From assembly GCF_033568475.1 (NCBI RefSeq), contig NC_133120.1, positions 83,718,151-83,782,150 of the forward strand: DNA of 64,000 nucleotides, read 5' to 3'. The notes beneath the pieces are model-generated. The model had not been told where the DNA came from. It made no database searches and saw only the letters and a list, made by a program, of their open reading frames with translations. The position numbers and the translations under genes were made by a program. Position 1 is the first letter of the stretch. Every line of letters starts with the position of its first letter. Source of the DNA: Henckelia pumila. Its lineage: Eukaryota > Streptophyta > Magnoliopsida > Lamiales > Gesneriaceae. Below, in pieces: positions 25,001-36,695 of this stretch.

Positions 25001-25516
25001 TTCAGGGAGAATCTTTACAATTCCATGCATATTTCACTCGACCATATCCAGCTTTCTGTACTAGGGCAGATGTTATTTTAGAGTTACCGATGATAAACTT
25101 CTAAGAGATCCTATTATCTGCCCATTTACCAAGACTCAGTCCAAAATAATATTGAGGGCCATAAAACTTTGATGTTCTTTGAAGCAGATTTCATGATCCC
25201 TTGCATGATTTGCTGCTTTTGGGGCAGGGGCAGTATTTTTTTCTACGTACTTTCCACAGCAGTAGCAGCAAATAAACCACTGCTCAAATCATAACTTAAG
25301 AAATTGCTGAACTTTTTGTTCTCAAGGACATTAAAATCTTCAAATACGAAACTTCCCAACAATAATAAAATCCGAGAAACTTCTATAACATTTCAAAAAT
25401 TAGGAACAATAGATGCTAGCTTTATGCGAGACAAATTATTGTCTGTCCCATATTTATCGACAATTTTCAAATGCAAAATAAGCAAATATTTACCATGTCT
25501 TCCCAATCAAAGTAAT
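22043..25516. other. Spacer between the GRAS and YidD genes
   Basis: 22043 to about 22280 is likely the GRAS 3' UTR. The rest is AT-rich, with one weak coding candidate (23485-23754, minus) and a small repeat of 'gcggtaggaac.tgttctaatt' around 23942-23990. No recognised gene lies here. Confidence 0.5.
23485..23754 (-). CDS. Possible small membrane protein, unrecognised
   Basis: A complete 89-codon frame from ATG to TAA. It starts with a hydrophobic segment (TVLTFIYIIIIMPIILGVLAI, about residues 8-28) that could be a signal anchor, followed by a Cys-containing stretch (FFLCSCRIRC) and a soluble tail. I do not recognise a family. The frame is longer than most chance frames in this spacer and has a plausible membrane topology, but there is no homology or transcript support, so it may be accidental. 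Confidence 0.2.
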   Translation of the reverse strand: MKSSMTTTVLTFIYIIIIMPIILGVLAIQFGDFFLCSCRIRCISKMEPQFHPITINGGFDFALAEREWLSNLVFDLTYTGLIMIHSKCI

Positions 25517-26728
25517 TCACTGCTCGGGTGGAGTTGCCTCATCAAACCATCTAGGAGGATCAAAGCCGGATCCACCTATCACGTTAAAAAATCAACCTCT
25601 TTTTATCTTATTATTTAAGGATGATAATAGCTTGTCACGAAACCAATCACTTGTGTTTATACAAGGATTCAAAATACCCAATTATTTCACACTGCTCAGT
25701 TTTTAAAATAGTTGGTTTACGGTAGAATTCAGGGAACATTTTCAAAAAAATATATGAATGATTTGCACTTCTATATATGGGACAAGAAATTGGAAAAAGG
25801 GTAATACCAAGAGGATTGCAGCGACAAAGGCGCCAAGCAGTCAATAAGGTCCCCTTTGCAACTCCATACTTCTTGTAAGCAATCATCGAATACTCACTAC
25901 ATGTCGGAACATACCGACAACTATTTGGCAGCAAGGGGGAGATTTCCCCTGTTATGATGACTATTAGAACACGCCCAACAAGATTAGCCAACGAAGTGTT
26001 GAATGCGGCAGCACGTTCAGTTGTTTTCCAGTATTTCATAAAGCAAAACACGGGTAAAACAACCGTAGCACTTGATTCTACCAACTTCTCTACTCGACTA
26101 CTCAAGCTAACATTCGGCATTCCCCATCATAGTTCATTTCATGTTTTATTGCGGTCAGATAATGAAAGTTTACTAAATTATTGATAGATTTATCGACATT
26201 GTCAAATAATTCAACGTTGAGTTAGGAAGAACTCACGTTTGTAGAACCTTAGCATATGCAATGCTGCTTTAACACCTACACTAGCCTCTTCATCATCTGA
26301 CAAAACACCAAATAAATATTTTACAAAAAAGTCTGAAATAATTTTATGATGTGCACTCAGTACGCTTACATAACTCAATAAAATTATCACTCAAGCTCAC
26401 CTTGTGCACCGCCCTGACTCGAATCCTCCCCTGAACAATGAACAACCCCAAAACGACGTCGTTCTTTCCACTGCCAAAAAATGGAGAAGACAAACCCGTA
26501 GAAAGTAATAAGCAATAAAATGACTAGCAAAATAGCTATAAAATCGACAAATGGGTATGTAAAAAAATTGAAATACGGAGTAATTACGAGTTCAAAACGT
26601 ACAGTGAAGGAAGAATTGTGCTTCTGAAACCGTCCAGAGAATTGGGAAGGATTGGATTTGGAATCAAGGGTGTTGAAGCAGAAGGGTTCATGATAATATT
26701 TGCAGTTGATAGTCAAAATTAAGGCCAT
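25517..26728 (-). CDS. YidD-like membrane protein insertion efficiency factor, 5 exons
   Basis: Exons on the minus strand: 26728-26603, 26470-26401, 26296-26237, 25948-25808, 25575-25517, making 151 residues with intact frame and GT-AG introns. The family signature is complete: REISPLLPNSCRYVPTCSEY from about residue 86, with C96 and C102, then YKKYG and RLCRCNPLGGSGFDPPRWF. Bacterial YidD assists YidC-dependent insertion of membrane proteins. Arabidopsis has one such protein (UPF0161, At3g09310), thought to be plastidial. The first 60 residues are unrelated to bacterial YidD and could be a transit peptide, but they are not strikingly typical of one. Exon 3 encodes the plant-specific acidic lead-in DDEEASVGVKAALHMLRFYK. 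Role and location in plants are inferred from the family. Confidence 0.93.
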
Positions 26729-27017
26729 TTTTGTGTAGCCGGCTCCCGGGATTTTTGGTGGCCTCGGTGACGGCTCAAGATTGCCGCTTGTATTTTGTAG
26801 TTCTTGATCAGCTGTGCGCTAGTATACAGTAAAGATATTAAAAATAATTCGAAACCGGTGGTACGCTTGCTTATATAATAATAATAATAATAATTTTAAG
26901 TTTATATATAACATTATATATATAATGGCGGAGGTAGAATCCAAAATCCATCGGGGCTAGAAATTTTAACGAGAATCAAAGAATAATGCATAAGAATTAA
27001 AACGATGAGTAATACTT

Positions 27018-27363
27018 AGGGAGTGTTTGCAATAGATTGTGCTTTTGTAGAAGTGATTAATTTATAGATTATAAAAAAGTTAAGAAAAATCAAAAGTTGG
27101 TAGTGTTTTAAAACAAATGTGAAAATCTAAAAATCAAATTTTGGTAGTGTTTGATAAATAAGTGATTATAATGATTTCAACAATGACCTTCTTATTAGAA
27201 TCACTTTTGGAGAATCATAATCACCACATGACTAGCTAGCTTTTGGATTTCAATTAAGTTAAGCATAAGCTAACACATAATCTAGATTTAAGAAACACAT
27301 AAAAATGATTTTTTAAAGTTAAAAGCTAACAATCAATTTTTTTAGTGATTGCAAACACTCTCT
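27018..27363 (-). mobile_element. MITE family A, copy 2 (inverted relative to copy 1)
   Basis: The 346-bp element begins AGGGAGTGTTTGCAATAG and ends CATTGCAAACACTCTCT-like (read TTGCAAACACTCTCT). Its reverse complement matches 18373-18671 along its length. It is about 47 bp longer than copy 1, mostly through an internal partial repeat around 27095-27150 (two 'ttggtagtgttt' words). No target-site duplication is clear. Confidence 0.75.
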
Positions 27364-28439
27364 TATTCATTGTAGTCTTAAAAAGCTTTTCATTAATAAG
27401 ATCTTCAATAATTTTTTTTGAAATCGTGCGTAAGATTTAAAAATATTTGTCTGATATCGCATCCAAATTTGTTTTCAGATATATGACATCATATCAACAA
27501 CATGAGATCAGTGCGATGCATAATCTAATATAAATAAAAACTTGAATGGAACACACAATTAAACTTTTTATGAAATCAAAAATTGCAATTCTAAAAAAAT
27601 CATTTCATTGCAATGGTGTTCTTTTTGTTTCTCGGTGTTTCTTCCACCCTAATCTTTTGGGTGACTTATAATAAAAACTTTTGTTTAAAAAGAAAGAAAA
27701 AAAATAGTATTATTACATATATCAAGCACACACATTGCATGTGTGCGAATAATTTTTTTTTAGTATTGAATTTAGATTTAAGAATAATTTGCATCAAATT
27801 ATAAATTAACTTAAAACAAAAACTCCTATCAAATAGTTCCACGAATCAATTTTATGCGATGGATTTCGAATCCATCTTATGAATTTTTTTTTTTTTTTTT
27901 ACGTATAAAGTATTATTTTTCAGTACAAATATGGATGAAAAATCATCTTACAAAAAAATTATTGTAATTAAAATGAATGTTTTATGTCTTTAATTTGCGC
28001 GCAGTTTGAAATAAGAAAATCGTTTTTACCATGTGTCTATATATATTATTATATATAGAAAGAGGGAGAGTACTAGAGATATAAAGATGGTGATTAGAAA
28101 GATGAAAATATATATATCACGCGATATAAAATAATAAGCACAAGACTTGTTAGCCTAAGTGGCACCGATCTCCCATAATAAAAAATACAAGAAGCATGTA
28201 TTTTTCGAACTCGAGATATCGTCTCTCACAAAAATTGAGAACCCATTGCGGGAAGCATGTTGTATTGTTTGTACTTACGTATACCTTCCAAAGTCGCATG
28301 TCTCCAGCTGAAACCGAAGAATTGAAATAAAAGGTAGCCTAAACACTTCCACGCGCCGCCCTAATTCCGATAAATGCATGGCATGCATGCTCCACGCCAA
28401 TTAATTCTTAACTGCCGCCACCTCTCATATATAATATAC

Positions 28440-28477
28440 TAGCTAGCTAGGCTCAAAGTTAGCTAGCTAGCTAGCTA
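28440..28477. repeat. AGCT short tandem repeats upstream of SMR
   Basis: Two runs of the tetranucleotide, CTAGCTAGCTAG (28440-28451) and AGCTAGCTAGCTAGCTA (28461-28477), about 230 bp before the SMR start codon. Confidence 0.8.
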
Positions 28478-28702
28478 ACACAAAACTTTTAATTTAATGG
28501 ATCGCACAAGATTCTCCGTGAACCCATCAATTAATTAAAAGCTAGCTTCATTACATTTCTGCTGAATGGTTGAAAAGTGGCAGCTAGCTAACTCCACATG
28601 CATATATATATATATATCAGGAATATTAGTCTTTATATATGATATCAATCAAAGATCTACCAGTTAGTTAATTTGGGCCGGGCCGGGTAGCTGCATGTGA
28701 AA

Positions 28703-28921
28703 ATGGAGGAGGAAAGTGATCAGTGCAAGACTCCGAGGAACCACGAGTTTCAGATACAGGAGGCGCTGGTGTGTCCGCCGCCGCCAAGGAAGAAGAAGAA
28801 GAATATGGAGCCACGAAGGAGGCGGCCTCCGCCGGATAATGGCTACTTTCACCCTCCTGAGCTTGATTCCTTTTTCGACGACTGTGTGACCAGGCGAGAA
28901 GCAGCTTGGGCTTGGGTTTAG
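28703..28921 (+). CDS. SIAMESE-related cyclin-dependent kinase inhibitor, SMR4-like
   Basis: A 72-residue intronless gene. SMR proteins bind CDK-cyclin complexes in the nucleus and push cells from mitosis into endoreduplication. Three family blocks are present in order: the acidic start with QCKTP (MEEESDQCKTP), the Pro-rich block LVCPPPPRKKKK, and the motif NGYFHPPELDSFF near the C-terminus, which in Arabidopsis SMR4 reads very similarly (NGYFQPPDLELLF). The last block is the cyclin-binding-like region. An in-frame GTG lies two codons upstream, but the ATG at 28703 is the sensible start. The protein is Lys/Arg-rich in the middle, fitting nuclear location. Group assignment is confident; SMR4 against its closest relatives is less so. 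Confidence 0.85.
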   Translation: MEEESDQCKTPRNHEFQIQEALVCPPPPRKKKKNMEPRRRRPPPDNGYFHPPELDSFFDDCVTRREAAWAWV

Positions 28922-31532
28922 CTTTAATTTGTATTATTATTTATTTATAATATATAGGAATGTGTTACACAAAATGAAAACGAGCCGTTTCAAAATGCTC
29001 ATGTTATCTATGGAATTTAGAAAAACAATTCTATTTTTAGAATTGTTTATATTATATATGTATGTATGAATATTGTTTAATTATAATTAAAACAATGAAT
29101 GCAAATTATTACTAATATATTAATATCGAATCTTACCTTCTATTTTGAATCAAGAAAAATGTCTGAACATCAATGAAACGCAATGATTTTTTTATGTAAT
29201 TAAATTTATATTTTCTTAATTAATAAATATTTAAAATAATAAATTAATTGATTGATACTTTTAAAAATTAATATTAATATTACTATCTCAATATTATTAA
29301 TTTACATAGGTCTTACAGAAATATATTATCGTCACTAGATAAATATTATAGTAACTGCTTTTCTTGACAAGTACTATATGCCATATTAATTATTAGGTTT
29401 GAGTGTGCCGCACCACAATGACACGTGAGGGCTATGGAAATATCAAAATACAGGGACTCCATTTAACCAAATTAAAACCGGACTTTTGGACACAATGCGA
29501 CGATATTACTCTTATGCTAATATCTCATCAATTAAATGTCGAATGATTTTTGTATTATCCATTTAATATGTGTTATGCTGAAAATTCGAGTCCGTGTAAA
29601 TAAATTAAATAAAAAAATATGTTACATTATATAACATAAATTTAGATTGTTGGGCTTCAATTCTAGTACAAATTAAGATGTTGGACTTTACATTTTTGTT
29701 TCCTAACTAGTTAGACTGTTCTGGATGTTAACATTTGTAAGTCACTCTGGGCCTCAGTAGTGGACTGGGCCTTTGAAGCTTTTAATTTTACAAATCATGC
29801 ACGGGGAAAACTATATATCTAAAAAGACACGTGATAAAAAGACCAGTTCATGCTGTCTTTCGGGTAGGCTATCCAAAGAGCAATTGAATGGGCCAGATTT
29901 TTTTGCAGATCAAATCATCTGGTCCATAGATGTTGGCAGTACCCATCTATCAGCATCGATATATCCGTGATAAATTTACAATAGATTTTGTCCAAGTATA
30001 ATATTGTATATTGTTACAATTTGATTTTCAGCTTGTAAGGTGGTGTGTAAAATGATTTAAAATCCATTGATTTAAATATATTTATATTATTTTAAAAAAT
30101 TAATCAAAAGAAATTAAAATCTAGCTCTCAACTTATTTACACTATCACCGTACTAATCACAAAGGATATGAAAGCTTTAGAATATGTGGGTCATTCGAAA
30201 TCCATTGTGCTCAGTTTAATCACCAGGATATCAATGAAAATTAAACCGAAATCATGAATTTCAAATGATTGAATCCAAATACAACTTAAATTTACTCTAT
30301 TGTTGCTCAAGTATTCACATACATTTGTTCACATTGATTGTAACATAGATCTATAGAAGAAGAAAATACTCAAAGCGTCTCGCTCAAAGATTATATTAGC
30401 AAGGACTGATCCTAGGAGGCCAGTGGTTGCAGTCGTCCTCCTCAACTTTATTTCATCTATAGTATGTTACCCTTCAAATTTGTAATAACAATATTTTTTC
30501 TAAATGATTAATTACACACTTTCGTCCCCTCTCGTCCGAAAAAAAATCACATTTGTCTCTCGTAATTGAATTTTTTTGGCTTCGTCGCGGATCAAACGAA
30601 CACATATGTATACATATATATAATTGGAATGTATATATGATGGTATGACATACACACGGATCGAGTGATTAAATATCTAAAATAGATTGGGCCCGCACTT
30701 GACATATCCTCGTGGGGAGGTTAGAAAAGCTGGCAAATACTTTGATATTTTGGAGGAGACGAGACAGCACCTACAACTATTTGTTTTCAGGATTTGTCAG
30801 AGTTGCACGTGTTAAACCCTTCAATCTTCAAATTTTCTCCGGAACTTTTTTTTTTTTTTTTTTCTTCTCTCAATTCCTTTTACCAATTTCAGCTAACTTG
30901 TCGTGGAGATCAAAAGTCTACACTCACGCATATGGAAACTGATTATTAATATGCGAAATACCTGAAGTTATATAGTACCATTTAATTAATTAGTACATTC
31001 AGTAAAATATTCATGACAAAATTAGTTCTATATCAAACTAATCTTCCTGTTACAACCCCTAAACTATATAAGATATGGGGCTACATTTGCTAATCTTCAA
31101 GTTGTTTTTCAGTTGAAATTTAATGGTTTTGATAATCTGATAAGATGATCTCTGTGTTGTAAATCACATCTGTGATCCACATAGCAAGACATGAATATTC
31201 AAGTCTTGGAGACATATATGACTTCAAAAATGTAGAGGTCTCGACGACTCTCAGTTATAAAAAAAACAATATGATGTATTGAAAGGACCTGTCTGATAGT
31301 GATTTTTTGTTTTGATCGACCTCCATAGATCCTGACAAAAAGAAATACATCAAGAAAGTTGAATAAGTCGGACATTATATTGAACTTGACCGACCTCTCT
31401 CTCAAGAATGCGAGCCAAAGGAACCGTGGCATAGAGAGTGTGATAAGACAATACAACAATACTTAATTCATTCGATAATTCATATATTCACTCATATATC
31501 AAGTTTTTTTTTTTATTCTTTCATCATCATGA

Positions 31533-31973
31533 TTATTCGTTTTGAGCATAAAAAAGTTTACGATAAAAAAAAACACTTCTAACTAGCACATTTCTCACTA
31601 TTTTGCGAGTTTGTGTGTATATAACTAGGAGGCTATCATTATATTTCATGCGTCTAGTCAATCTTTTCGAGGTTACTACGAATTTCTTTGCAAAACGCGT
31701 TAACGAGTTCATAAATGAAACCCTATTTCCTAAACAATCCACTTGCGCAAGTGCGGGGAAGTCAAAACAAAACGTGAGAAAAGGCCTGCAAAAGTCGAGA
31801 AGAAAGGGCCGCACGAGTGTGGGATGGGGGGTCGGGTTGGGGGAGCTTATACAATAGCGACTTCGTGAAACGCTGAAGAAGTCGCGTATCACCTGGCGCG
31901 CTTTCCTAAGGATTCTTGCTGTCGGCCTGCGCCCACCCAATTCCATGTATTTTCGTACTGCTACGATCCCCAT
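31533..31973 (-). CDS. Unrecognised 146-codon frame in a GC-richer island
   Basis: The frame encodes a very basic protein rich in Arg, Phe and Val, starting MGIVAVRKYMELGGRRPTAR, with no family I know. The DNA at about 31640-31970 is far less AT-rich than its surroundings. It also holds a perfect 14-bp palindrome (CACTTGCGCAAGTG, 31740-31753) and inverted GCGACTTC/GAAGTCGC words (31857-31864, 31878-31885). It could be the remnant of a transposon or promoter rather than a gene. Confidence 0.15.
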   Translation of the reverse strand: MGIVAVRKYMELGGRRPTARILRKARQVIRDFFSVSRSRYCISSPNPTPHPTLVRPFLLDFCRPFLTFCFDFPALAQVDCLGNRVSFMNSLTRFAKKFVVTSKRLTRRMKYNDSLLVIYTQTRKIVRNVLVRSVFFYRKLFYAQNE

Positions 31974-33057
31974 TTTGTCATTTCCACTGAAAAAGATGTG
32001 TCACATTAACGTTGTCCCAATTTACCTTTTTGTTATTCAATTTGTTGACTTCTTTACTAATTTATATTTCCCAATTAACCCCTTGCTGTAACAAGAAGTT
32101 CTTCAGTTCTTGCATGCAAGTTTAATTTACTGACATTCAATTATTTTATTATATACTTTAGAAAACAACACAAATCTAACTAGCTAATTCATTATTCAAT
32201 AACGTTATATTGTTTCTCTTGAATTGATTTTTATATAAATAATGAATACGTAGGCGTTTTTCAAATTTCAAATTATGTAATGATTTTAATACAATAGCAA
32301 AGTATGCGTATATCGACAAGGAATGCATTAATAACTTGAAATAATGAGATATATGTGAAAAGGATGATACATATTTCCGAAAAAAAAAAAAAACGATGAT
32401 ACCTATATTTAGAAGAGAAAAGTGATCTATTTTTGTTATTGTATTTTGTTTTCTTGCAATTTTGGTTTTATATATCATCTAATTTCAGTTTAACCAAACA
32501 TCTTACAATTATTATTATTTATAATTTTAGTTAATTTTCATTTTGAGTGTTCTGTTTATGTTACACTATATATGTCAACGTCATATTAAAAAAATAACTA
32601 AAATAGTAAAAAAATAAATAGTTGACTGAGACTAAATAAATACGACAATGATAAAATCATGACAAATAACGTCACCAGATATACAATTTCCCACCCTATT
32701 TAAAACTTTGGTCGAAGATTAACGAAGACAAAAGAAGCTGAAGAAGAAGAAGAAGAATTACTCGATAAATGAGAAAATAATTTCATGAAATAAATCAAAT
32801 ATCCATTGTTTTTGTTAAAATTTTTCTTAATAATGCATATCCTGTGTCGAAAGTACATATATGACTTTGTTTCTCCCCGTAAACAGGACGTGATACCTTT
32901 TTATGTACGTTACCTTTTATGTTTTCTAAATAATTGTGGGAAGATTGACTACTAAATTATCTTCTTTAGTCTAATGAGCTGTCGATATGTAGAAGAGACC
33001 CTCAATATTATTGCTCCACTCATTTTAAACATAATTCAGAATACCTTTTAAGGATAT

Positions 33058-33368
33058 GTTTGGTAGCCTATATTATTAATCTATATATAACTTATTTTAT
33101 TATATTTCGCGTTTTTCTCGTCATATTATTTATTCATCTATTAATTAATTATTTTATATTAATCAAATCATTAATTATTTATCTTACATCAATCAAATTA
33201 TTTAATTTAAATTACTATATTACTTCTAAAAAATAATATTATTAATATTTTATTTATTATTAAAAAGACAAAATGATAATTTATCGTTTTTATTTAAATT
33301 TTAATCAATCAAATCAAATAAACTATAACCTATCGATCAAATCAACGTGCACAATATTTATCCCAAAC
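33058..33368 (+). mobile_element. MITE family B, copy 1
   Basis: An AT-rich element of about 311 bp from GTTTGGTAGCCTA to CCCAAACG, with short inverted ends. Its body (including TTCTCGTCATATTATTTAT, AAAAAGACAAAATG and ATCGATCAAATCAA) aligns with the reverse complement of 57039-57409. Confidence 0.75.
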
Positions 33369-34444
33369 GTACAACACTTTATTTTTTATTTTCCAATTTT
33401 ATCAGTTTCTCAAGGTTTTTATAAGCCCCGTAAGAAATAACTAAGAATTTTATAATGTTTAAGATAAATTCACATGTATATAAGATTCGAGCTCAATAAA
33501 AAGTTTCCACAAATATTATGACTTTCTTCATGAAAGAAACTCGAGAAATTTGAATTTGATATCATGTTAAAACAAAACCCTGAAAACATTTAAGCCAAAA
33601 TAATTTTGATTATTATAGTGTTATACTGATTACTAAGTCTAATCTAAAATTTTAAGAAAATCAATATTAAAACAAGTCGTTTGTAAATCTGACCAGAACA
33701 ATTATTACTATCCTCTTATTGAAATTTTCCAAGATTTATCAGGTTTAAAAGGGATTGAAATCTTAATTTATACCATATATGAACATAATTTATAATCTCG
33801 ACACTGCATCTGGAAATTAAAGATATAAAATTTTCTCTCATTAATCATTTACTATAGATTGAAGAATTTGAAATCCAATAATCTCATATCCTCTCTTCCA
33901 AAGTCAATTTACAGTTACATATACATATACTACACTTATGATTAATTTAGATGGAGGGAGATTTAATTTGATGAATGATTTCAAATTACACATATCTTGG
34001 AATACGAATTATACGTACGACATGAAATCTATCCACATTTATTAATAAAAATATTTTTTTGGGAAGTAAAAAAACGAGTAAATGCGAAGTACACATAGCT
34101 AAAATCTTTCCAAACAAGTTTTTAATAATTTTAGAATCAAATGATTTTGAATTTATCGATCCAAACACAACCTAAAAATTTCTCACCAACCTAGCTCATA
34201 TAGTCATATATACGTTTTCTTTTTTTTTTTTTTTTTTTTAAAAAAAAAACTAATACTCGCGCATATGATTCTTGGAAAACTCAATTAACTTAATCAAAGG
34301 ATAAGATACTATATAAATTATTGCACTGAATTGTATGAATTGTTGTAATACGTACGTACGTACTCCATGTAGAACACAAATAATCTCCATCTTCACTAAA
34401 AAAAAAAAATGAACAAAAGCTGCAGCCTCCTCATGCATCAATCT

Positions 34445-34600
34445 TCAATGCTCATTTCTCTCATGCCAACAAACGAGCATTGCTATGCAACGTCGGAAAA
34501 TGTAGAATTTCGCCCTCTGCTTCTTCGCAAACCGGCTGCATTTCTCCGCCAAAGACGATCTGCAAGTCGCGCAATCACCTCCCTTTTCACTCCCTTCCAT
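34445..34600 (-). CDS. DEVIL/ROTUNDIFOLIA-like (DVL/RTFL) small polypeptide
   Basis: A 51-residue intronless gene, ATG at 34600 and TGA at 34445-34447. DVL/RTFL peptides are plasma-membrane-associated and restrict polar cell proliferation; overproduction in Arabidopsis gives short, stubby organs. The conserved C-terminal RTF domain is clear from about residue 20: [19 protein letters not shown] then IAMLVCWHE. The basic FAKKQR lead, the FYIFRRC core and the VCWH block are family hallmarks. The N-terminus ([16 protein letters not shown]) is variable, as usual. The longer frame on the opposite strand (34409-34618) is its shadow. Function is inferred from the family. Confidence 0.88.
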   Translation of the reverse strand: MEGSEKGGDCATCRSSLAEKCSRFAKKQRAKFYIFRRCIAMLVCWHERNEH

Positions 34601-34814
34601 GAAATCAATCTTCACTAAAATTATAATCTTCTTGTATCATATATATATATTTACAAGTGTAGGAAATTATAAAAAAAAATTGATTAGGACACGTGAGGCG
34701 ATCGACTTCACCAAGTTGATCAATATATATTTGGGTTTCTTTGTCTAATGGTTTATCGAGTAGGAATAGGAAATCATAGAGCAGGTACGAATTAAGCATC
34801 GCATTAATCGAGGG

Positions 34815-34849
<35 letters not shown>

Positions 34850-36695
34850 ATTGAGAGTGAAGTAATGATGATATATAGGGGGAAAAATAGTAGTGGGCTA
34901 CCTTTTATTAATGGTGAAAAAAGAAAAAAAAACTTCATATATAGTAACAGCTAGCGCATGGTATAATGTATTTAATGTCAGTTGTTGCATCGAGTACAAA
35001 TCCAATTGCAAACAGGAGTTGGGAGACTGGACTAAGTTTTTCCCCGGAAGAAGAAGTGTGAACTGTATACTATCACAAGAAAGTGCAGTGAGTAAATAAA
35101 TTCATGTCATTTCTTTTATTTATTACTGAATAAATATTTTGGATAGTGCCAATCTTGTGAAAGTTTATTCATTACATGACCTAGCTAGCTAGGTGAGTGG
35201 TAGTCTCTGAAACGTCACACGTATTCTTCCATTATTTGTATATGATATATTTTTTAGATAAATATGCATTTTCGGTCGTGTTTTTACGATTTTGGCCGGT
35301 CTTTGTGTTGTTAAGTTTTAGTGTTTTTATGTTAATTTTAGTTTTTTTTCAATGTGAATTACTTGATATGTATTGTGTCACATCAGTAATCATATGATTT
35401 CAAAAAAAAAAACTAAAATTGTCAATAATTGAAAGATATAGAACCAAAACTGAAATTTGATGACATAGTAGACCAAAATAATAAAGAACCAGCATATACG
35501 ACAAAAATACTGCAATTTTTCTTTTTTTTTTTATTGCAGAGTGTGTTTTTTCGCTCTCATCTAAGATCGATTTTATGTCTTGAGATGTCATAAAGATGTC
35601 ATATATTTGCATAGGATGTGAAAGTGTATATCTTATCGATGAAAGAATTCAGTGATCAAGTACGTAGAGTGGTACTGTTAAATATTATCTTAATTAATTG
35701 ATTGTTTAATATCACTCAATTAATATATAGTTTCCAAATGCTTGCATGCACCGATAAACTTTTTCTCCTATCCATGGTTTTATGATAAGTAATGCCTTCT
35801 AGTACTATCAATTGTTGGCACAACCATTTTAATTTACAATCAAAATAGTCAAATTTCATTTATTGCTTTTGCAATTATTATTTTACAGACTCGAACTATT
35901 CATGGGCTCCTGTGGTTTCGATAAGTCCAATTCTTTTCTATCAGAGTACTCTTATGGATCAAATTACAATAAATGGGTGGGACCTTATTGTTCGAATCGC
36001 TTTTAAATAAAATTTATTTTTATTTATTTTAACATCGAAAAAATAGTATTGCACCTTGTGAGATCATTTATTATTCAATAATTATGCTATAATATATTAT
36101 AAATTATTTTTATATGAAAAGGAATCAGGGTCTAAGTATAACTAATACAAATTAAGCAATTTGAGTTATATTAATTAAAATGTATATGTAGCACTCCAAA
36201 CCTTATAACTAAAGGTGACTTTGATTCTGATTCTAGTTCACACGATTCTGAATTTGTCGTTAATTTATTGATATGTATTTTTTTTTCTTTTTGGTAAATA
36301 AGTTACTTAACACAGAAACTTCAACAGTGATGGGCCAAATTATTGGGCTTAAGTTACTTAAACCCCTACCTAAATTCTGGGTTTGTTATTTGAGTAATTG
36401 CTCTCCTTTGCTTGCATACGCTTCTCAAAATTCCGTGGGGAAAACAAGCCCAATTTGGAAAGTCCACCATCAAACGCGTCTCCAAACTATAGACAGGTTT
36501 TAGGGGGCTTTTATTTTTATTTTTAAAAAAAATTTGAATCTCACGTCGAGCCTTGGTAATAAATTTGAGACTTTCGAGTCAGATGGACTAACGGATTTTG
36601 TTTTATTACATATACAAATAATAGCTCAGCATCAAGATCCCGGATCTAATTATGGAATTCAAGGAATGGATTATTTTTAGGGTGAATTGTTTTTC
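34601..36695. other. Spacer between DVL gene and the TCP-upstream element
   Basis: Contains the DVL 5' flank, a (TA)n tract at 34818-34850 and an inverted-repeat relic at 35254-35520. No gene is supported. Confidence 0.5.
35254..35520. repeat. Degenerate inverted-repeat element
   Basis: The left half (GATAAATATGCATTTTCGGTC...TTTTGGCCGGTC) mirrors the right half, whose reverse complement reads AAAAATTGCAGTATTTTTGTC with TTTTGGTCTAC further in. Both halves run into TTTTAGTTTTTTTT near the centre. It resembles a dispersed plant repeat of 'tttggtcc' type; no target duplication was found. Confidence 0.45.

Larger units (their letters stand above)
26729..28702. other. Spacer between YidD and SMR genes
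   Basis: Holds the YidD 5' flank, an (ATA)n tract near 26878-26892, MITE family A copy 2 (27018-27363) and AT-rich DNA. From about 28360 it is the SMR 5' flank, with CATGCATG words near 28375-28390 and AGCTAGCT tandems at 28440-28477. Confidence 0.5.
28922..34444. other. Long AT-rich spacer
   Basis: 28922-29000 is SMR 3' flank. Beyond that there is no recognised gene. It contains a poly-T tract near 30847-30862, a GC-richer island with an unassigned frame (31533-31973), MITE family B copy 1 (33058-33368), and a T-run/A-run at about 34218-34248. Confidence 0.5.

Noticed and set aside
28664-28852. 62-codon minus-strand frame over the SMR gene
   Set aside because: Shadow of the SMR coding strand.
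31603-31857. 84-codon plus-strand frame in the GC-richer island
   Set aside because: No motif; overlaps the weak minus-strand candidate and both may be chance.
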